Of a stretch of DNA of 54,404 nucleotides, positions 7,949-16,607 are shown one piece after another. Source of the stretch: Teichococcus aerophilus (GTDB lineage Bacteria; Pseudomonadota; Alphaproteobacteria; Acetobacterales; Acetobacteraceae); contig NZ_JACTVA010000039.1 in assembly GCF_014490485.1 (NCBI RefSeq), positions 1 through 54,404 on the forward strand, given 5' to 3'. The notes beneath the pieces are model-generated. The model was given only the letters and a program-made list of their open reading frames with translations, did not search any database and was not told the DNA's origin. Positions within the stretch are counted from its first letter, which is position 1. Every line of letters begins with the position of its first letter. The position numbers and the translations under genes are program-made.

Positions 7949-9198
7949 GGCTGGAACGCCTTGAGGAAGAAGTCGCGCGCACCGAAATTGCCGGATTTCA
8001 GCGCCAGGTGCAGCCCGGCCGGCTCCGCATAGGTCCAGGGCACGCCAGGGTCGATCTGCGGGCCGATGCGCAGGCTGGTGATGCCCAGCGCCTGCACCAC
8101 GGCGCCGGAGGTCTCGCCACCCGCCACGACCAGGCGGCCGACGCCGCGCGCCACCAGCTCGGCCGCCACGGCGGCCAGGGTGTGCTCCACCAGCATGCCG
8201 GCGGCATCGCGTCCCAGCTTCTGCTGCAACGCCGCCACCTTGTCCGGCGCCGCGCTGCCGACGATGACGACGGGGCGTTCCTCGTTCAGCTTGCCGTCCA
8301 TCCACGCGCGCGCCTGCTGCGCCAGTGCCTTGGCATCCGGCGTGGCCAGCGCATCGAGTTCCAGCACCGGCACATGGTCCCGCGCCAGCCCGATCTGCCC
8401 CAGCGTGGCGCGGGAGCAGGAACCGACGACCACCGCCATGGCACCCTTGGCTTCCGGCAGGCTGTCCGCGTCACCCCGGTCCGGCAGCAGGCCCTGGTTG
8501 CGGAAGTTCTGCGGCAGGCCCATGGCGATGCCGGAACCGCCGGTGATCAGCGCATGGTCGGCGCAGGCGGCGCCGATGGCGTGCAGGTGCTCGTCCGTCA
8601 CCGCATCGGTGATGGCGTAGCGGCGCCCGCCATCCCGCAACTGGTTGAAGGCGCGGCGGATGGCGGATTCCCCCTGGTCCACAACGGAGAACGGGACGAG
8701 CCCGACGCCTGCTTCCGTCTGGCGGGACAGCACGCGCACCAGATTGGCGTCGCGCATCGGGGTCAGCGGGTGGTTCTCCATCCCGCTCTCGTTCAGCAGC
8801 GCGGTGCCGACGAACAGGTGGCCCTGGTAGATGCTGCGCGCATTGGCGGGGAAGGCCGGGCAGGCGATGGCGAAGCCGGCCTGCAGCCGCTTCATCAACG
8901 CATCCGCCACCGGGCCGATATTGCCTTCATCCGTGCTGTCGAAGGTGGAGCAGTACTTGAAGAAGATCTGCTTCGCGCCACCCGCCAGCAGCGCATCGCA
9001 GGCCGCCAGGCTCTCGGCCACCGCGTGGGTGACGGGCGCGGTGCGGGACTTCAGCGCCACCACCACCGCATCGGCGTCCGGCAGCGGGCCTTGCGGAACG
9101 CCGATGACCTGCACGGTCCTCATGCCGTGGGCGACGAGCATGGCCGCCAGGTCGGTGGCGCCGGTGAAGTCGTCGGCGATGCAGCCGAGGATGGGCAT
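7945..9198 (-). CDS. otnK: four-carbon acid sugar kinase (DUF1537), 3-oxo-tetronate kinase
   Basis: ATP-dependent kinase that phosphorylates 3-oxo-tetronate, feeding OtnC and yielding DHAP. The 417-residue protein starts MPILGCIADDFTGATD, the N-terminal signature of the DUF1537 family. It carries a C-terminal nucleotide-binding segment (VAGGETSGAVV). ATG 9198 is preceded by a GGGGGAAA site; the frame is open further upstream but without family sequence. It is followed by otnC with an ATGA overlap. The dehydrogenase (ltnD) and isomerase (otnI) of the full pathway are not in the window, so the precise starting sugar acid is unknown. Confidence 0.9.
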   Translation of the reverse strand: MPILGCIADDFTGATDLAAMLVAHGMRTVQVIGVPQGPLPDADAVVVALKSRTAPVTHAVAESLAACDALLAGGAKQIFFKYCSTFDSTDEGNIGPVADALMKRLQAGFAIACPAFPANARSIYQGHLFVGTALLNESGMENHPLTPMRDANLVRVLSRQTEAGVGLVPFSVVDQGESAIRRAFNQLRDGGRRYAITDAVTDEHLHAIGAACADHALITGGSGIAMGLPQNFRNQGLLPDRGDADSLPEAKGAMAVVVGSCSRATLGQIGLARDHVPVLELDALATPDAKALAQQARAWMDGKLNEERPVVIVGSAAPDKVAALQQKLGRDAAGMLVEHTLAAVAAELVARGVGRLVVAGGETSGAVVQALGITSLRIGPQIDPGVPWTYAEPAGLHLALKSGNFGARDFFLKAFQP

Positions 9199-9533
9199 GG
9201 TGGTATTTCCCCCGAATCTTCCTGGGCGCGCTTGGCACACAGGGCGCGAAGCACGCAGTCCGTTAGAAGCTAGAACCTGTTCGCCACGGCGGCTAGAGCG
9301 CGCCCACCGAACCGGTGCGGCCGGCCTCACCTTCAGCGCGCGTTTCAGGTCCCGACTTGCAAAGATCGCGCACCGGTGGCCGGACACCGGATTGCTGTCA
9401 GGCCGCGCGCGTCACATCCAGCCTATCGCCATCAGAGAGTGTCCGCCCGCCGCAGACGGATGCGGCGGCCAGGCTCTGTCCACACCTCAACCTGCGTAAA
9501 GCCTAAGGGAAATACGCTGGCTGCCGTGGCGGG
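9199..9533. other. 335-bp gap upstream of otnK
   Basis: No gene supported. It must hold the otnKC promoter on the minus strand. A CTAGAGCGCG stretch at about 9291-9300 resembles the end of the family 2 repeats, but the rest does not align. No clear operator or terminator is visible for the methyltransferase gene that ends at 9534. Confidence 0.35.
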
Positions 9534-10427
9534 TCAGTTGATGGTCAGCGCGGTCTTGGCCACCGATGGCGGCAGCGCCAGCAGATCGGCATGGCCGACC
9601 CGGGCCACCAATGCGCCACGCGCCGCCTGCAACTGGCGTGCGCGCCGCCAGGCCTCGATCCGCGCCCGCAGCACGGGCGGCAGGCTCTTGCCGGCGGCAT
9701 CGGCATGGCCGTCGGCCAGGGCCTCCGCCATGTTCGGCGTCGCGGCCGGGATGTGCCACGGGCTGGGCGCGGTGACGACGCGGAAGCCTTCGGCCCGGAA
9801 GGCACGCGCCATCTCGCGCGGGGCGTCCGGGCCCAGGGCGCGGCCGCCGAAGCCCTTGTCCCGCCGCTGGTCCTGCCGGAAGCCGCGGGCAATCAGCCGG
9901 TCATCCGCATGCGGCGGGTAGAAGCCCTCATGCCCGTTCACGTTCAGCGCGGCATAGAACGGCACGCGCAGCGTGGCCGCCATGCGGGAGACCCAGGGGC
10001 GGGAGACCAGGTCGCACAGCGCCGTGCTGACCACCGCATCCGCCTGATCCAGCTTCAGGTTGCCAGGCGCTTCCGCTAGGTCGGCCAACTGCGCCTCGAC
10101 CCGCCAGACGCCGACGGGGGTATGGATCAACATCACCTGCCGCTTGGGCAGCGTGACGATCCAGCCGACCTGCTCGGCGGCTTCGCCGATGTCGTTAAAG
10201 GCGCGCTCCAGCAGCCGGGCGTCGGCATCCACCAGAGTCCAGATCTGCGTGCGGCCGATATAAGGCGCCAGCCAGCGGAACAGCGCGCCGGTGCCGGCGC
10301 CGAGGTCGAGGATGCGCGGCCGCACCGGCAGCGCTTCCGCCAGCAGCAGCGCCAGGGGGACGGAGCGGGCGCGGGAATCGAACTGCTCGCGCAGCTGCAG
10401 CCAGTCGCCGTCGAAATCGTCGCTCAT
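9534..10427 (-). CDS. class I SAM-dependent methyltransferase
   Basis: A 297-residue methyltransferase with a clear SAM motif I, DLGAGTG (41-47), and an acidic motif II (VDADAR, from about residue 66). It is the last gene of a minus-strand run. Its ATG overlaps the glycosyltransferase stop by 4 bases (ATGA). The substrate is unknown; since the preceding genes are a glycosyltransferase, a PTPS homolog, a dehydrogenase and a RibD_C reductase, it probably methylates the product of that pathway. The C-terminal third has a basic, Arg-rich stretch (RARIEAWRRARQLQAARG). Confidence 0.85.
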   Translation of the reverse strand: MSDDFDGDWLQLREQFDSRARSVPLALLLAEALPVRPRILDLGAGTGALFRWLAPYIGRTQIWTLVDADARLLERAFNDIGEAAEQVGWIVTLPKRQVMLIHTPVGVWRVEAQLADLAEAPGNLKLDQADAVVSTALCDLVSRPWVSRMAATLRVPFYAALNVNGHEGFYPPHADDRLIARGFRQDQRRDKGFGGRALGPDAPREMARAFRAEGFRVVTAPSPWHIPAATPNMAEALADGHADAAGKSLPPVLRARIEAWRRARQLQAARGALVARVGHADLLALPPSVAKTALTIN

Positions 10428-11464
10428 GACGTGGTGTCCATCTCGGCCAGGAAGGCGTCCGCGCGGTCCGGCCAGCGGGGCAAGGCCTGCCCGGCCTTCC
10501 ACGCGGCCTCCGCCATCTCCGCCCGCAGCGCCGTGTCGAAGATCGGCCGCCGCATGGCGCGGGAGAGGGAGGTGACGTCGCCGGGCGGCGCGATCACCCC
10601 CGCCTGGCGCGGCACCACGTCGGCGATGGCGCCGCCGGCGGTGATGGCCACCGGCAGGCCGCGCGCCAGCGCTTCCGCCGCCGCCATGCCGTAGCCTTCC
10701 CAATGCGTCGCCAGCGCGAACAGGTCGGCGCCGGCATAAAGCTGTTCCAGCTCCGCCTGCTGCACCTCGCCCGCGAAGGTGACGCGGTTGGCGATGCTCA
10801 GCTCCTCCGCCAGGGCTTGCAGGCTCTGCGCGTGCACCGGGTCCCGCGGCCCGCCGGCGATGGTCAGCGTCCAGTCCAGGTCGGTCAGCTTCGCCAATGC
10901 GCGCAGCAGCACGTCATGCCCCTTGCGCGGCACCAGCACGCCGACGGCGAGGATGGCGCAGCCCGGCCCGCCGGAACCCTTGCTGCGCGGGGCCGGGTCG
11001 GTCCCCGGCTCCACCACGCCGATCTTCGCCGCGTCCACCGGGAATTCCTGCGGCAGCCGGTCGGCGGTGAGGCGGGATGTCGCGACCAGCCGGGCCATGC
11101 GCGGGAACAGCAGGCTTTCCAGTTCCTTGAGCCGGGCGCGGTCGGCTTCCAGCACGCCGGGCTCGATGGCGGTGGGGTGGTGGATCAAACCGACGGCGCG
11201 GCGCTGTACCAGCTCATCCGCCAGTGGCGCGAAGGCGGGCAGGCCGAGACCGTCGATGATGATGCGCGTGTCCGCACCGATCCCCGCCAGCGCCGCTTGG
11301 GCGGAGGCCTCGGCGGCGTCATCCGGCAATGGGTGACGGCCTGCCAGCTCCACCACCTCCACCGCGTGCCCGGCGGCGCGGAAGCCTTCCACCAGCCGCC
11401 GGTCGTAGCCATAGCCGCCGGAAATAGTGCCGAACGGCCCCGGCACCAGCAAGGCGAGCTTCAT
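10424..11464 (-). CDS. glycosyltransferase family 4 (GT-B fold)
   Basis: A 346-residue retaining GT-B glycosyltransferase. It shows the N-terminal glycine-rich loop (FGTISGGYGYDRR, 11-23), VPRKGHD (178-184) at the start of the donor domain and the E-x7-E donor motif (Glu256, Glu264 in HWEGYGMAAAEA). The start ATG overlaps the PTPS-like stop (TAATG) and its end overlaps the methyltransferase start (ATGA), so all three are translated together. Most GT4 enzymes act on lipids or exopolysaccharide; the neighbours here suggest a small-molecule acceptor instead. That is inference. Confidence 0.88.
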   Translation of the reverse strand: MKLALLVPGPFGTISGGYGYDRRLVEGFRAAGHAVEVVELAGRHPLPDDAAEASAQAALAGIGADTRIIIDGLGLPAFAPLADELVQRRAVGLIHHPTAIEPGVLEADRARLKELESLLFPRMARLVATSRLTADRLPQEFPVDAAKIGVVEPGTDPAPRSKGSGGPGCAILAVGVLVPRKGHDVLLRALAKLTDLDWTLTIAGGPRDPVHAQSLQALAEELSIANRVTFAGEVQQAELEQLYAGADLFALATHWEGYGMAAAEALARGLPVAITAGGAIADVVPRQAGVIAPPGDVTSLSRAMRRPIFDTALRAEMAEAAWKAGQALPRWPDRADAFLAEMDTTS

Positions 11465-11862
11465 TAAAGCGCGGCCTCGTAAGCCGCCCAGGCCAACGGG
11501 CTTTCACGCAGCAGCACCTTGATGGACTGCACCGCCTTCGCGGCCTCGCCCAGCCGCCCGGCCTGGATGACCTCGACCAGCTTGCCGTGGATGTAGGAAC
11601 ACAGGAACTCGGTGCTGGTGTTCTGCCCGGCGAATTCGCCCATGTCGTCCAGGTTGTTGTAGTCGAACCCATCGAGGATGCGGCGCAACTCGACACGCGC
11701 GGCGGCGATGTCGATCAGCAGGTTCAGACGGTCGAGCTTCTCGGCGCGGAACTCCGCCTCCACCACGAAGGTGGCGCCGTGCACGCGCTGGGCCGGGCCG
11801 AATTCCTCGCCCTTGAAGCTGTGGGCGACCATGACGTGGTCGGCGACGGTCAGGCTGTACAT
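11464..11862 (-). CDS. 6-pyruvoyl-tetrahydropterin synthase/QueD-like protein lacking the catalytic Cys
   Basis: A 132-residue member of the T-fold PTPS/QueD family. His14 (VAHSF) and His28 (VHGAT) match two of the three zinc ligands. The canonical C-x3-HGH is replaced by GPAQRVHGAT: the catalytic cysteine and the third zinc histidine (Ala30 here) are missing. The TSTEFLC and RESP-x-A-x-A-x-YEA segments keep the C-terminal family pattern. It is therefore not a standard QueD even though a queuosine cluster lies upstream. It is 34 bases after the dehydrogenase and overlaps the glycosyltransferase start by one base (TAATG). Activity, if any, is probably altered. Confidence 0.85.
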   Translation of the reverse strand: MYSLTVADHVMVAHSFKGEEFGPAQRVHGATFVVEAEFRAEKLDRLNLLIDIAAARVELRRILDGFDYNNLDDMGEFAGQNTSTEFLCSYIHGKLVEVIQAGRLGEAAKAVQSIKVLLRESPLAWAAYEAAL

Positions 11863-11896
11863 GCGGCGTGTTCTCTCGGGAAAAACGGATGATGGC

Positions 11897-12856
11897 TCAA
11901 TAGGTGACGACGGGGCAGAGCGGCGCAACCTCTCCCGGCGCTGCCGGGCCAAGGAGTTTTGCCATGCGGGCCGGCAATTCGTCGAAGCGCAGCACCGGGC
12001 CGCACAACGCATCCAGCACCGGATCCTTCAGCAGGGAGAGCGCCAGCGCCATCCGCTCCGCATAGCTGCGCCGTCCGCACATCGCCGGCGCGACGCTGCC
12101 GACCTGGGTGGAAAGCAGTTGCAGCCGTTTCACATGGAAAGCCTCGCCCAGCGGCAGCGCCACCTGCCGGTCGCCGTGCCAGGAGGCTTCCAGGATGCGC
12201 CCCTCGAAGGCAGCGCAGTGCAGCGCCTGGCGCAACCCGGCCTCGGTGGCGGAGGTATGCACGATCAGCTCCTGCTCCAACGGCGCCTCGTCCGGCGTGG
12301 CGAAGTTCAGGCCCAGCAGGTCCACCACGGCGCGGCGGGACAGGTCGGTATCCACCACCGTCACCACCGTGCCGGGGATCCGCCCCAGCAGCCAGGCGGC
12401 CAGCAGGCCGACGACGCCGGCGCCCAGCACCAGCACCCGCTCCCCCGGCAGCGGCCGCGCATCCCACAGGATGTTCACCGCCGTCTCCATGTTGGCGGCC
12501 AGCACGGCGCGCTGCGTCGGCACGCCTTCCGGCACGGGGATGCACATCTCGCGCGGCGCCAGGAACAGGTCCTGATGCGGATGCAGCACGAAAACCCGGT
12601 GGCTGTCCGCCAGCGTGCCGACCGCCGCGTAGCCGTATTTCACCGGGTAGGAGAACTCGCCGGCCTGCAGCGGCGCCCGCATGGTGCCCCACTGGCTGGG
12701 CGGCACATGACCGTTGAAGACCAGCCGCTCGGTGCCGCGCGAGATGCCGCTGGCCAGGCAGCGCACCAACACCTGGTGCGGACCGGGGGTGGGCAGCGTT
12801 TCCTCGCGGATCTCGCCCTGGCCGGGGGCGGTGGCCCAGAAGGCGCGCGCCCTCAC
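11897..12856 (-). CDS. MDR-family dehydrogenase, BchC-like, in the pterin-like operon
   Basis: A 319-residue medium-chain dehydrogenase/reductase. The nucleotide-binding motif is GAGVVG (145-150). The classical zinc site is not present: the usual GICGTD is GISRGTE (37-43), followed by a YPVKYGYAAVG segment. This pattern is characteristic of the BchC-like subgroup (bacteriochlorophyllide dehydrogenases and relatives), but no bch genes are near. The start is a GTG at 12856 that overlaps the RibD_C stop by 4 bases (GTGA); an alternative GTG at 12871 would add five residues. The substrate is unknown; oxidation of a hydroxyethyl-like side chain is possible by analogy only. Confidence 0.85.
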   Translation of the reverse strand: MRARAFWATAPGQGEIREETLPTPGPHQVLVRCLASGISRGTERLVFNGHVPPSQWGTMRAPLQAGEFSYPVKYGYAAVGTLADSHRVFVLHPHQDLFLAPREMCIPVPEGVPTQRAVLAANMETAVNILWDARPLPGERVLVLGAGVVGLLAAWLLGRIPGTVVTVVDTDLSRRAVVDLLGLNFATPDEAPLEQELIVHTSATEAGLRQALHCAAFEGRILEASWHGDRQVALPLGEAFHVKRLQLLSTQVGSVAPAMCGRRSYAERMALALSLLKDPVLDALCGPVLRFDELPARMAKLLGPAAPGEVAPLCPVVTY

Positions 12857-13728
12857 GCACGGCCCTCGCACACGGCGGGGCGGGCACGGTGCAGCGCGAT
12901 GTCGAACAACACGTCATCCCCCAGATTGTGCACGCCCCATTCGAAGCGCAGCCCATCGGCGATGCGCGCCGCTTCCGGCAAGGTGAAGGCCGGGATGCCG
13001 GAGCCCAGCAGCACCGGCGCGACGGTCACATGCAGCCTGTCCAGGCACCCTGCCGCCAGGAAGCGGGAGACGGTGAGGCCGCCGCCCTCGACGAAGATGC
13101 GCGTCAGCCCACGCGCCGCCAGCAGCGGCAGCAGGGCCTGGATGTCCAGCCCACCGATGGCGGCACGGGGCACGCGCAGCACATCCGCCGCGCCATGCGT
13201 CTCGCCACCGCCCGAATCGTCGGCGCAGACCAGCAGGGTGGGCGGGCCGCCCGCGGCGAAGATGCCGTAGTCGGGCCCGAGGCGCCGGTCGGTATCCAGC
13301 ACCACCCGCACTGGGCTGGGGCCGCAGCATTCGCGCGTGGTCAGGCGCGGGTTGTCGTGCTTCACGGTGCCGGCGCCGACCACGACGGCATGGCACAGAG
13401 CGCGCAGCCGGTGGGTGTGCAGGATATCCCCCCGCCCGCCGATCCACTGGCTGGAGCCGGAGGTGGTGGCGATGCGCCCATCCAGCGTCTGCGCCAGCCG
13501 GCCCAGCACCATGCAGCCATCCGCTGCGCCGGGGGGCGCCAGCACCGGCGCGAACAGCCGCGCCAGCGCGCAGCCCGCTACCACCGGGGGCGTGGCCGCG
13601 ATCGCATCGGGCAAGGGCGTCCGGCCCGGCGCATCGCGCAGCGCCAGCAGGCTGGTCCAGGCCAGGTCGTCGGGCGTGTCCCCGGATGTATCCAGGGGGG
13701 GCGTGTCCAGCGGGGGCGCATCCATCAT
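12853..13728 (-). CDS. stand-alone RibD C-terminal (pyrimidine reductase) family protein
   Basis: A 291-residue protein whose residues from about 72 onward match the RibD_C/dihydrofolate-reductase-like reductase. It has AQTLDGRIAT (79-88), GAGTVKHDNPRLT (118-130) and FVEGGG (212-217). The N-terminal 70 residues lack the HAE and PCxxC deaminase motifs of full RibD, so it is a reductase only. The start has two adjacent ATGs (13728, 13725) and a weak ribosome-binding site. An N-terminal PPLDT-PPLDT duplication is encoded by a short DNA repeat. It begins the five-gene overlapping block. Riboflavin synthesis itself is unlikely without ribA/B/E/H neighbours. Confidence 0.85.
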   Translation of the reverse strand: MMDAPPLDTPPLDTSGDTPDDLAWTSLLALRDAPGRTPLPDAIAATPPVVAGCALARLFAPVLAPPGAADGCMVLGRLAQTLDGRIATTSGSSQWIGGRGDILHTHRLRALCHAVVVGAGTVKHDNPRLTTRECCGPSPVRVVLDTDRRLGPDYGIFAAGGPPTLLVCADDSGGGETHGAADVLRVPRAAIGGLDIQALLPLLAARGLTRIFVEGGGLTVSRFLAAGCLDRLHVTVAPVLLGSGIPAFTLPEAARIADGLRFEWGVHNLGDDVLFDIALHRARPAVCEGRA

Positions 13729-13757
13729 GGAGAGCCTAACGCAAGAAACGCCCCCAG

Positions 13758-13806
13758 GATATCAAGCCGGATATCAAGCCGGAGCGCAGGCGCGGATATC
13801 AGGCGG
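13758..13806. repeat. 12-bp direct repeats between VUT and RibD_C genes
   Basis: GATATCAAGCCG occurs twice in tandem (13758-13769, 13770-13781) and a third, imperfect copy (GATATCAGGCGG, 13795-13806) overlaps the VUT stop codon. Each begins with the palindrome GATATC. They lie in the 70-bp gap just upstream of the RibD_C start and may be a regulator site, or simply slippage. Confidence 0.55.
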
Positions 13807-14356
13807 GAAGGATGCCCCGCCGCTCATCCGCACGGCGCACCCAGGCCACCAGCGGCAGGGACAGCAGCACCATCCACAGCTTGCCCAGCACCTGCCCGGG
13901 CAGGAAGGACAGGTCGCCGAACGCGATCCACAGGAAGGCTAGGCTATCGACCACCAGCCCGACGACACCGGAGGCCAGCACCGCCAGTACCAGGTTGCGC
14001 CGCTGCAGCGGGGTATAGACGGCGAGGTCCGCCGTCTCGCTGATCAGGAAGGCGGCGGCGGAGGCCAGCACCAGCGCGGAGGGCGCCAGGGTGGCGGAGA
14101 TGACGGTGCCGGCCAGGATGGCCATCCAGGCATAGCCCAGGCCCAGGCGGCGCTGCACCATGTCCCGCAACACCAGGGCCAGGCCGATCATCAGCACGCC
14201 GGAGGGCGCCATGACGCCAGGGGCGACCGGGATGAGGCAGGGGCCCTGCGGCACGCACACGGTGCCGGCATGGCCGATCAGCCAGTTGGCGGCGGGGATG
14301 GTCAGCCCGAAGGCAACGAGGGCGACGAAGCCCTCCAAACGGCGGGTATCGGTCAT
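13799..14356 (-). CDS. VUT family (YhhQ-like) transporter, probable queuosine precursor importer
   Basis: A 185-residue membrane protein with about six hydrophobic segments and the VUT/COG1738 pattern (SETADLAVYTPLQRR, VVDSLAFLWIAFG). YhhQ members import queuosine precursors such as preQ0/preQ1. It lies 61 bp downstream of queC on the same strand, which supports a link to queuosine. The ATG at 14356 was chosen because the family sequence starts there; the frame upstream runs into the queC tail. Together with the de novo genes it would let the cell salvage precursors. Confidence 0.83.
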   Translation of the reverse strand: MTDTRRLEGFVALVAFGLTIPAANWLIGHAGTVCVPQGPCLIPVAPGVMAPSGVLMIGLALVLRDMVQRRLGLGYAWMAILAGTVISATLAPSALVLASAAAFLISETADLAVYTPLQRRNLVLAVLASGVVGLVVDSLAFLWIAFGDLSFLPGQVLGKLWMVLLSLPLVAWVRRADERRGILPA

Positions 14357-14417
14357 CTGCGAGTTTTCCCAGGAGGGGCGGGTGCATCCGCGTTCCGGGG
14401 CGCAGCGGATCCGCGCC

Positions 14418-15119
14418 TCAGGTGGGCGCTTCGTAGTCCATCCATCCCTTCTCGCGCAATGCGCAAGCCGGGCAGGTGCCGCAGCCATAGCCCCAGGCGT
14501 AGCGGCGGGAACGGTCCCCCAGGTAGCAGGTGTGGGTGTCCTCGACGACATCCTCCACCAGCGTCCGGCCGCCGAGCTGCTCCGCCAGCGCCCAGGTTGC
14601 GGCCTTGTCGATCCACATCAGCGGCGTGTGGAGCACGAAGCGCTTCTCCATGCCCAGGTTCAGCGCCACCTGCAGTGCCTTGATGGTGTCGTCCCGGCAA
14701 TCCGGGTAGCCGGAGAAATCCGTCTCGCACACGCCGGTGACGATGTGGCGCAGGCCGCGGCGGTAGGCGAGGGCGGCGGCGAAGGTCAGGAAGATCAGGT
14801 TGCGGCCGGGGACGAAGGTGTTGGGCAGCCCGTCCTCCCGCATCGCGATCTCCACCTCGCTGGTCAGCGCGGTGTCGGACATGGCGCCGAGCGCGTCCAG
14901 CGCCAGGGTGTGGTCCGGGCCGAGCCTGCCGGCCCAGCGGGGGAAGTGGCGCGTGATGTCATCCCGGAAGGCCTCGCGGCATTCCAGCTCCACCTTGTGG
15001 CGCTGGCCGTAGTCGAAGCCGATGGTCTCCACCCGGCCGAAGCGCTCCAGCGCCCAGGCCAGGCAGGTGGCGGAATCCTGTCCGCCGCTGAACAGCACCA
15101 GGGCGCCTTCGTTCGTCAT
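14418..15119 (-). CDS. queC: 7-cyano-7-deazaguanine synthase
   Basis: ATP-dependent conversion of 7-carboxy-7-deazaguanine to preQ0. The 233-residue protein has the PP-loop SGGQDS (11-16) and the C-terminal zinc cluster Cys198, Cys213, Cys216, Cys219 (CGTCPAC). ATG 15119 overlaps the queG stop by 4 bases (ATGA). queE, which makes its substrate, is not in the window. Confidence 0.96.
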   Translation of the reverse strand: MTNEGALVLFSGGQDSATCLAWALERFGRVETIGFDYGQRHKVELECREAFRDDITRHFPRWAGRLGPDHTLALDALGAMSDTALTSEVEIAMREDGLPNTFVPGRNLIFLTFAAALAYRRGLRHIVTGVCETDFSGYPDCRDDTIKALQVALNLGMEKRFVLHTPLMWIDKAATWALAEQLGGRTLVEDVVEDTHTCYLGDRSRRYAWGYGCGTCPACALREKGWMDYEAPT

Positions 15120-16156
15120 CTCGTCTCCAATCGTGAAACGGCCCAGCGGGCCGCGTCGGCCACCACGTCGGCCGGGTCGTCGCAGAGTGAAACGGCCACC
15201 TCCCGCAACGCCGGCAGGCCGGAATTGCCGATGGCGACCAGCACGTTCCGCACGAAGCGGTCCCGCCCGATGCGCTTGACCGGGGAGCCGCTGAACAGGG
15301 CGCGGAAGGTCGCATCGTCCAACCTGGCCAGCTCCGCCAGCCGGGGCGCGTTCAGGTCCTCCCGCGCCACCAGCCCCGGCTCCTTGCCGTGGCTGGCAAA
15401 TTTGTTCCAGGGGCAGACGGAGAGGCAGTCGTCGCAACCATAGATGCGGTTGCCCATCGCCGCGCGGAATTCCTCCGGGATGGGGCCTTTATGCTCGATG
15501 GTCAGGTAGCTGATGCAGCGGCGGGCATCCAGCTTGTAGGGGCCGATGAAGGCGTCGGTCGGGCAGGCGGTCAGGCAGCGCGTGCACTTGCCGCAATGGT
15601 CGGTGTCCGCCGCATCGGGCGCGAGGTCGAGCGTCGTGTAGATCTCGCCCAGGAACAGCCAGGAGCCGAATTCGCGGGAGACGATGTTGGTGTGCTTGCC
15701 CTGCCAGCCGAGCCCCGCCTGCTGCGCCAGCGGCTTCTCGGCCACCGGGGCGGTATCGACGAACACCTTGAGCGCGCTGCCGCGCCATTCCTCGACCATC
15801 CAGCGCGCCAGCATCTTCAGGCGCTTCTTGACGATGTCGTGGTAGTCCTTGTGGCGGGCATAGACGCTGATGCCGCCCCGGTCCGGCTGGCCGAGGATCG
15901 AGAGCGGATCGCTCTCCGGCCCATAATTCATGCCGAGGGCGATGACGGAGACCGCTTCCGGCCACAGCCCCTGCGGGTGGGCGCGCTGTTCCACCCGGTC
16001 GGCCATCCAGCCCATCTCGCCGTGCATGCCGGAGGCCAGGAAGGCGTCCAGCCGGGCCCGCACCTCCGGCCCCAGATGCGCCGGCGCGAAGCCGACCGCA
16101 TCGAAGCCGATCTCCAGCGCTTTCGCGCGGATGAGGGCGGCGTTACCCGCGGCCAC
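15116..16156 (-). CDS. queG: epoxyqueuosine reductase (4Fe-4S)
   Basis: Cobalamin-dependent reductase that turns epoxyqueuosine into queuosine in tRNA. The catalytic Asp134 is in [13 protein letters not shown]. The ferredoxin-type motifs are Cys188/191/194/198 ([11 protein letters not shown]) and Cys241/244/248 (CDDCLSVC). At 346 residues it has full length for the short form. The start is GTG at 16156, overlapping the queF end by 14 bases; no ATG lies near the family start. Order in the operon is queA-tgt-queF-queG-queC. Confidence 0.94.
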   Translation of the reverse strand: MAAGNAALIRAKALEIGFDAVGFAPAHLGPEVRARLDAFLASGMHGEMGWMADRVEQRAHPQGLWPEAVSVIALGMNYGPESDPLSILGQPDRGGISVYARHKDYHDIVKKRLKMLARWMVEEWRGSALKVFVDTAPVAEKPLAQQAGLGWQGKHTNIVSREFGSWLFLGEIYTTLDLAPDAADTDHCGKCTRCLTACPTDAFIGPYKLDARRCISYLTIEHKGPIPEEFRAAMGNRIYGCDDCLSVCPWNKFASHGKEPGLVAREDLNAPRLAELARLDDATFRALFSGSPVKRIGRDRFVRNVLVAIGNSGLPALREVAVSLCDDPADVVADAARWAVSRLETR

Positions 16157-16607
16157 GGTAGTTGGGCACGTCCTGCGCCGGAATCCACACGCCGTCCGGC
16201 GCCGTGCCGGTCTGCCAGAACACGTCGATCGGGATGCCGCCGCGCGGATACCAGTAGCCGCCGATGCGCAGCCAGACCGGGGAGAGCGTCTCCACCAGCC
16301 GCTGGCCGATGCCCACCGTGCAGGCCTCGTGGAAGGCGCCGTGGTTGCGGAAGGAGGTGAGGAACAGCTTCAGGCTCTTGCTCTCGACGATCCACTGGTC
16401 CGGCACGTAGTCGATGACCAGGTGGGCGAAGTCCGGCTGGCCGGTCATCGGGCAGAGCGAGGTGAACTCGGGCGCGGTGAAGCGGACGCAGTAGCGCAGC
16501 CCGGCATGCGGGGTGGGCACGCGCTCCAGCACCGCTTCCTCCGGGCTGGCGGGCTGCTGCGTGTTCTGGCCCAACATGGTCAGGCCGGAGACATCATGGC
16601 TGCTCAT
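16143..16607 (-). CDS. queF: NADPH-dependent 7-cyano-7-deazaguanine reductase, type I
   Basis: Reduces preQ0 to preQ1. The 154-residue protein is the unimodular (YkvM-type) form, with catalytic Cys52 and Asp59 in [11 protein letters not shown] and the NADPH motif ESKSLK. The ATG at 16607 overlaps the tgt stop by 4 bases (ATGA). Confidence 0.95.
   Translation of the reverse strand: MSSHDVSGLTMLGQNTQQPASPEEAVLERVPTPHAGLRYCVRFTAPEFTSLCPMTGQPDFAHLVIDYVPDQWIVESKSLKLFLTSFRNHGAFHEACTVGIGQRLVETLSPVWLRIGGYWYPRGGIPIDVFWQTGTAPDGVWIPAQDVPNYRGRG

Noticed and set aside
8008-9273. 421-codon plus-strand frame opposite otnK
   Set aside because: It is a shadow of high-GC codon structure: Arg/Gly/His-rich translation without motifs, fully antisense to a well-supported gene.
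11464-11862. Calling the PTPS homolog queD because of the adjacent que cluster
   Set aside because: The catalytic Cys and third zinc His are absent and it overlaps a glycosyltransferase rather than a que gene.
11897-12856. Bacteriochlorophyll gene bchC
   Set aside because: The MDR resembles the BchC subgroup in GISRGTE and VKYGYAAVG, but no photosynthesis gene is near and the subgroup is broad.
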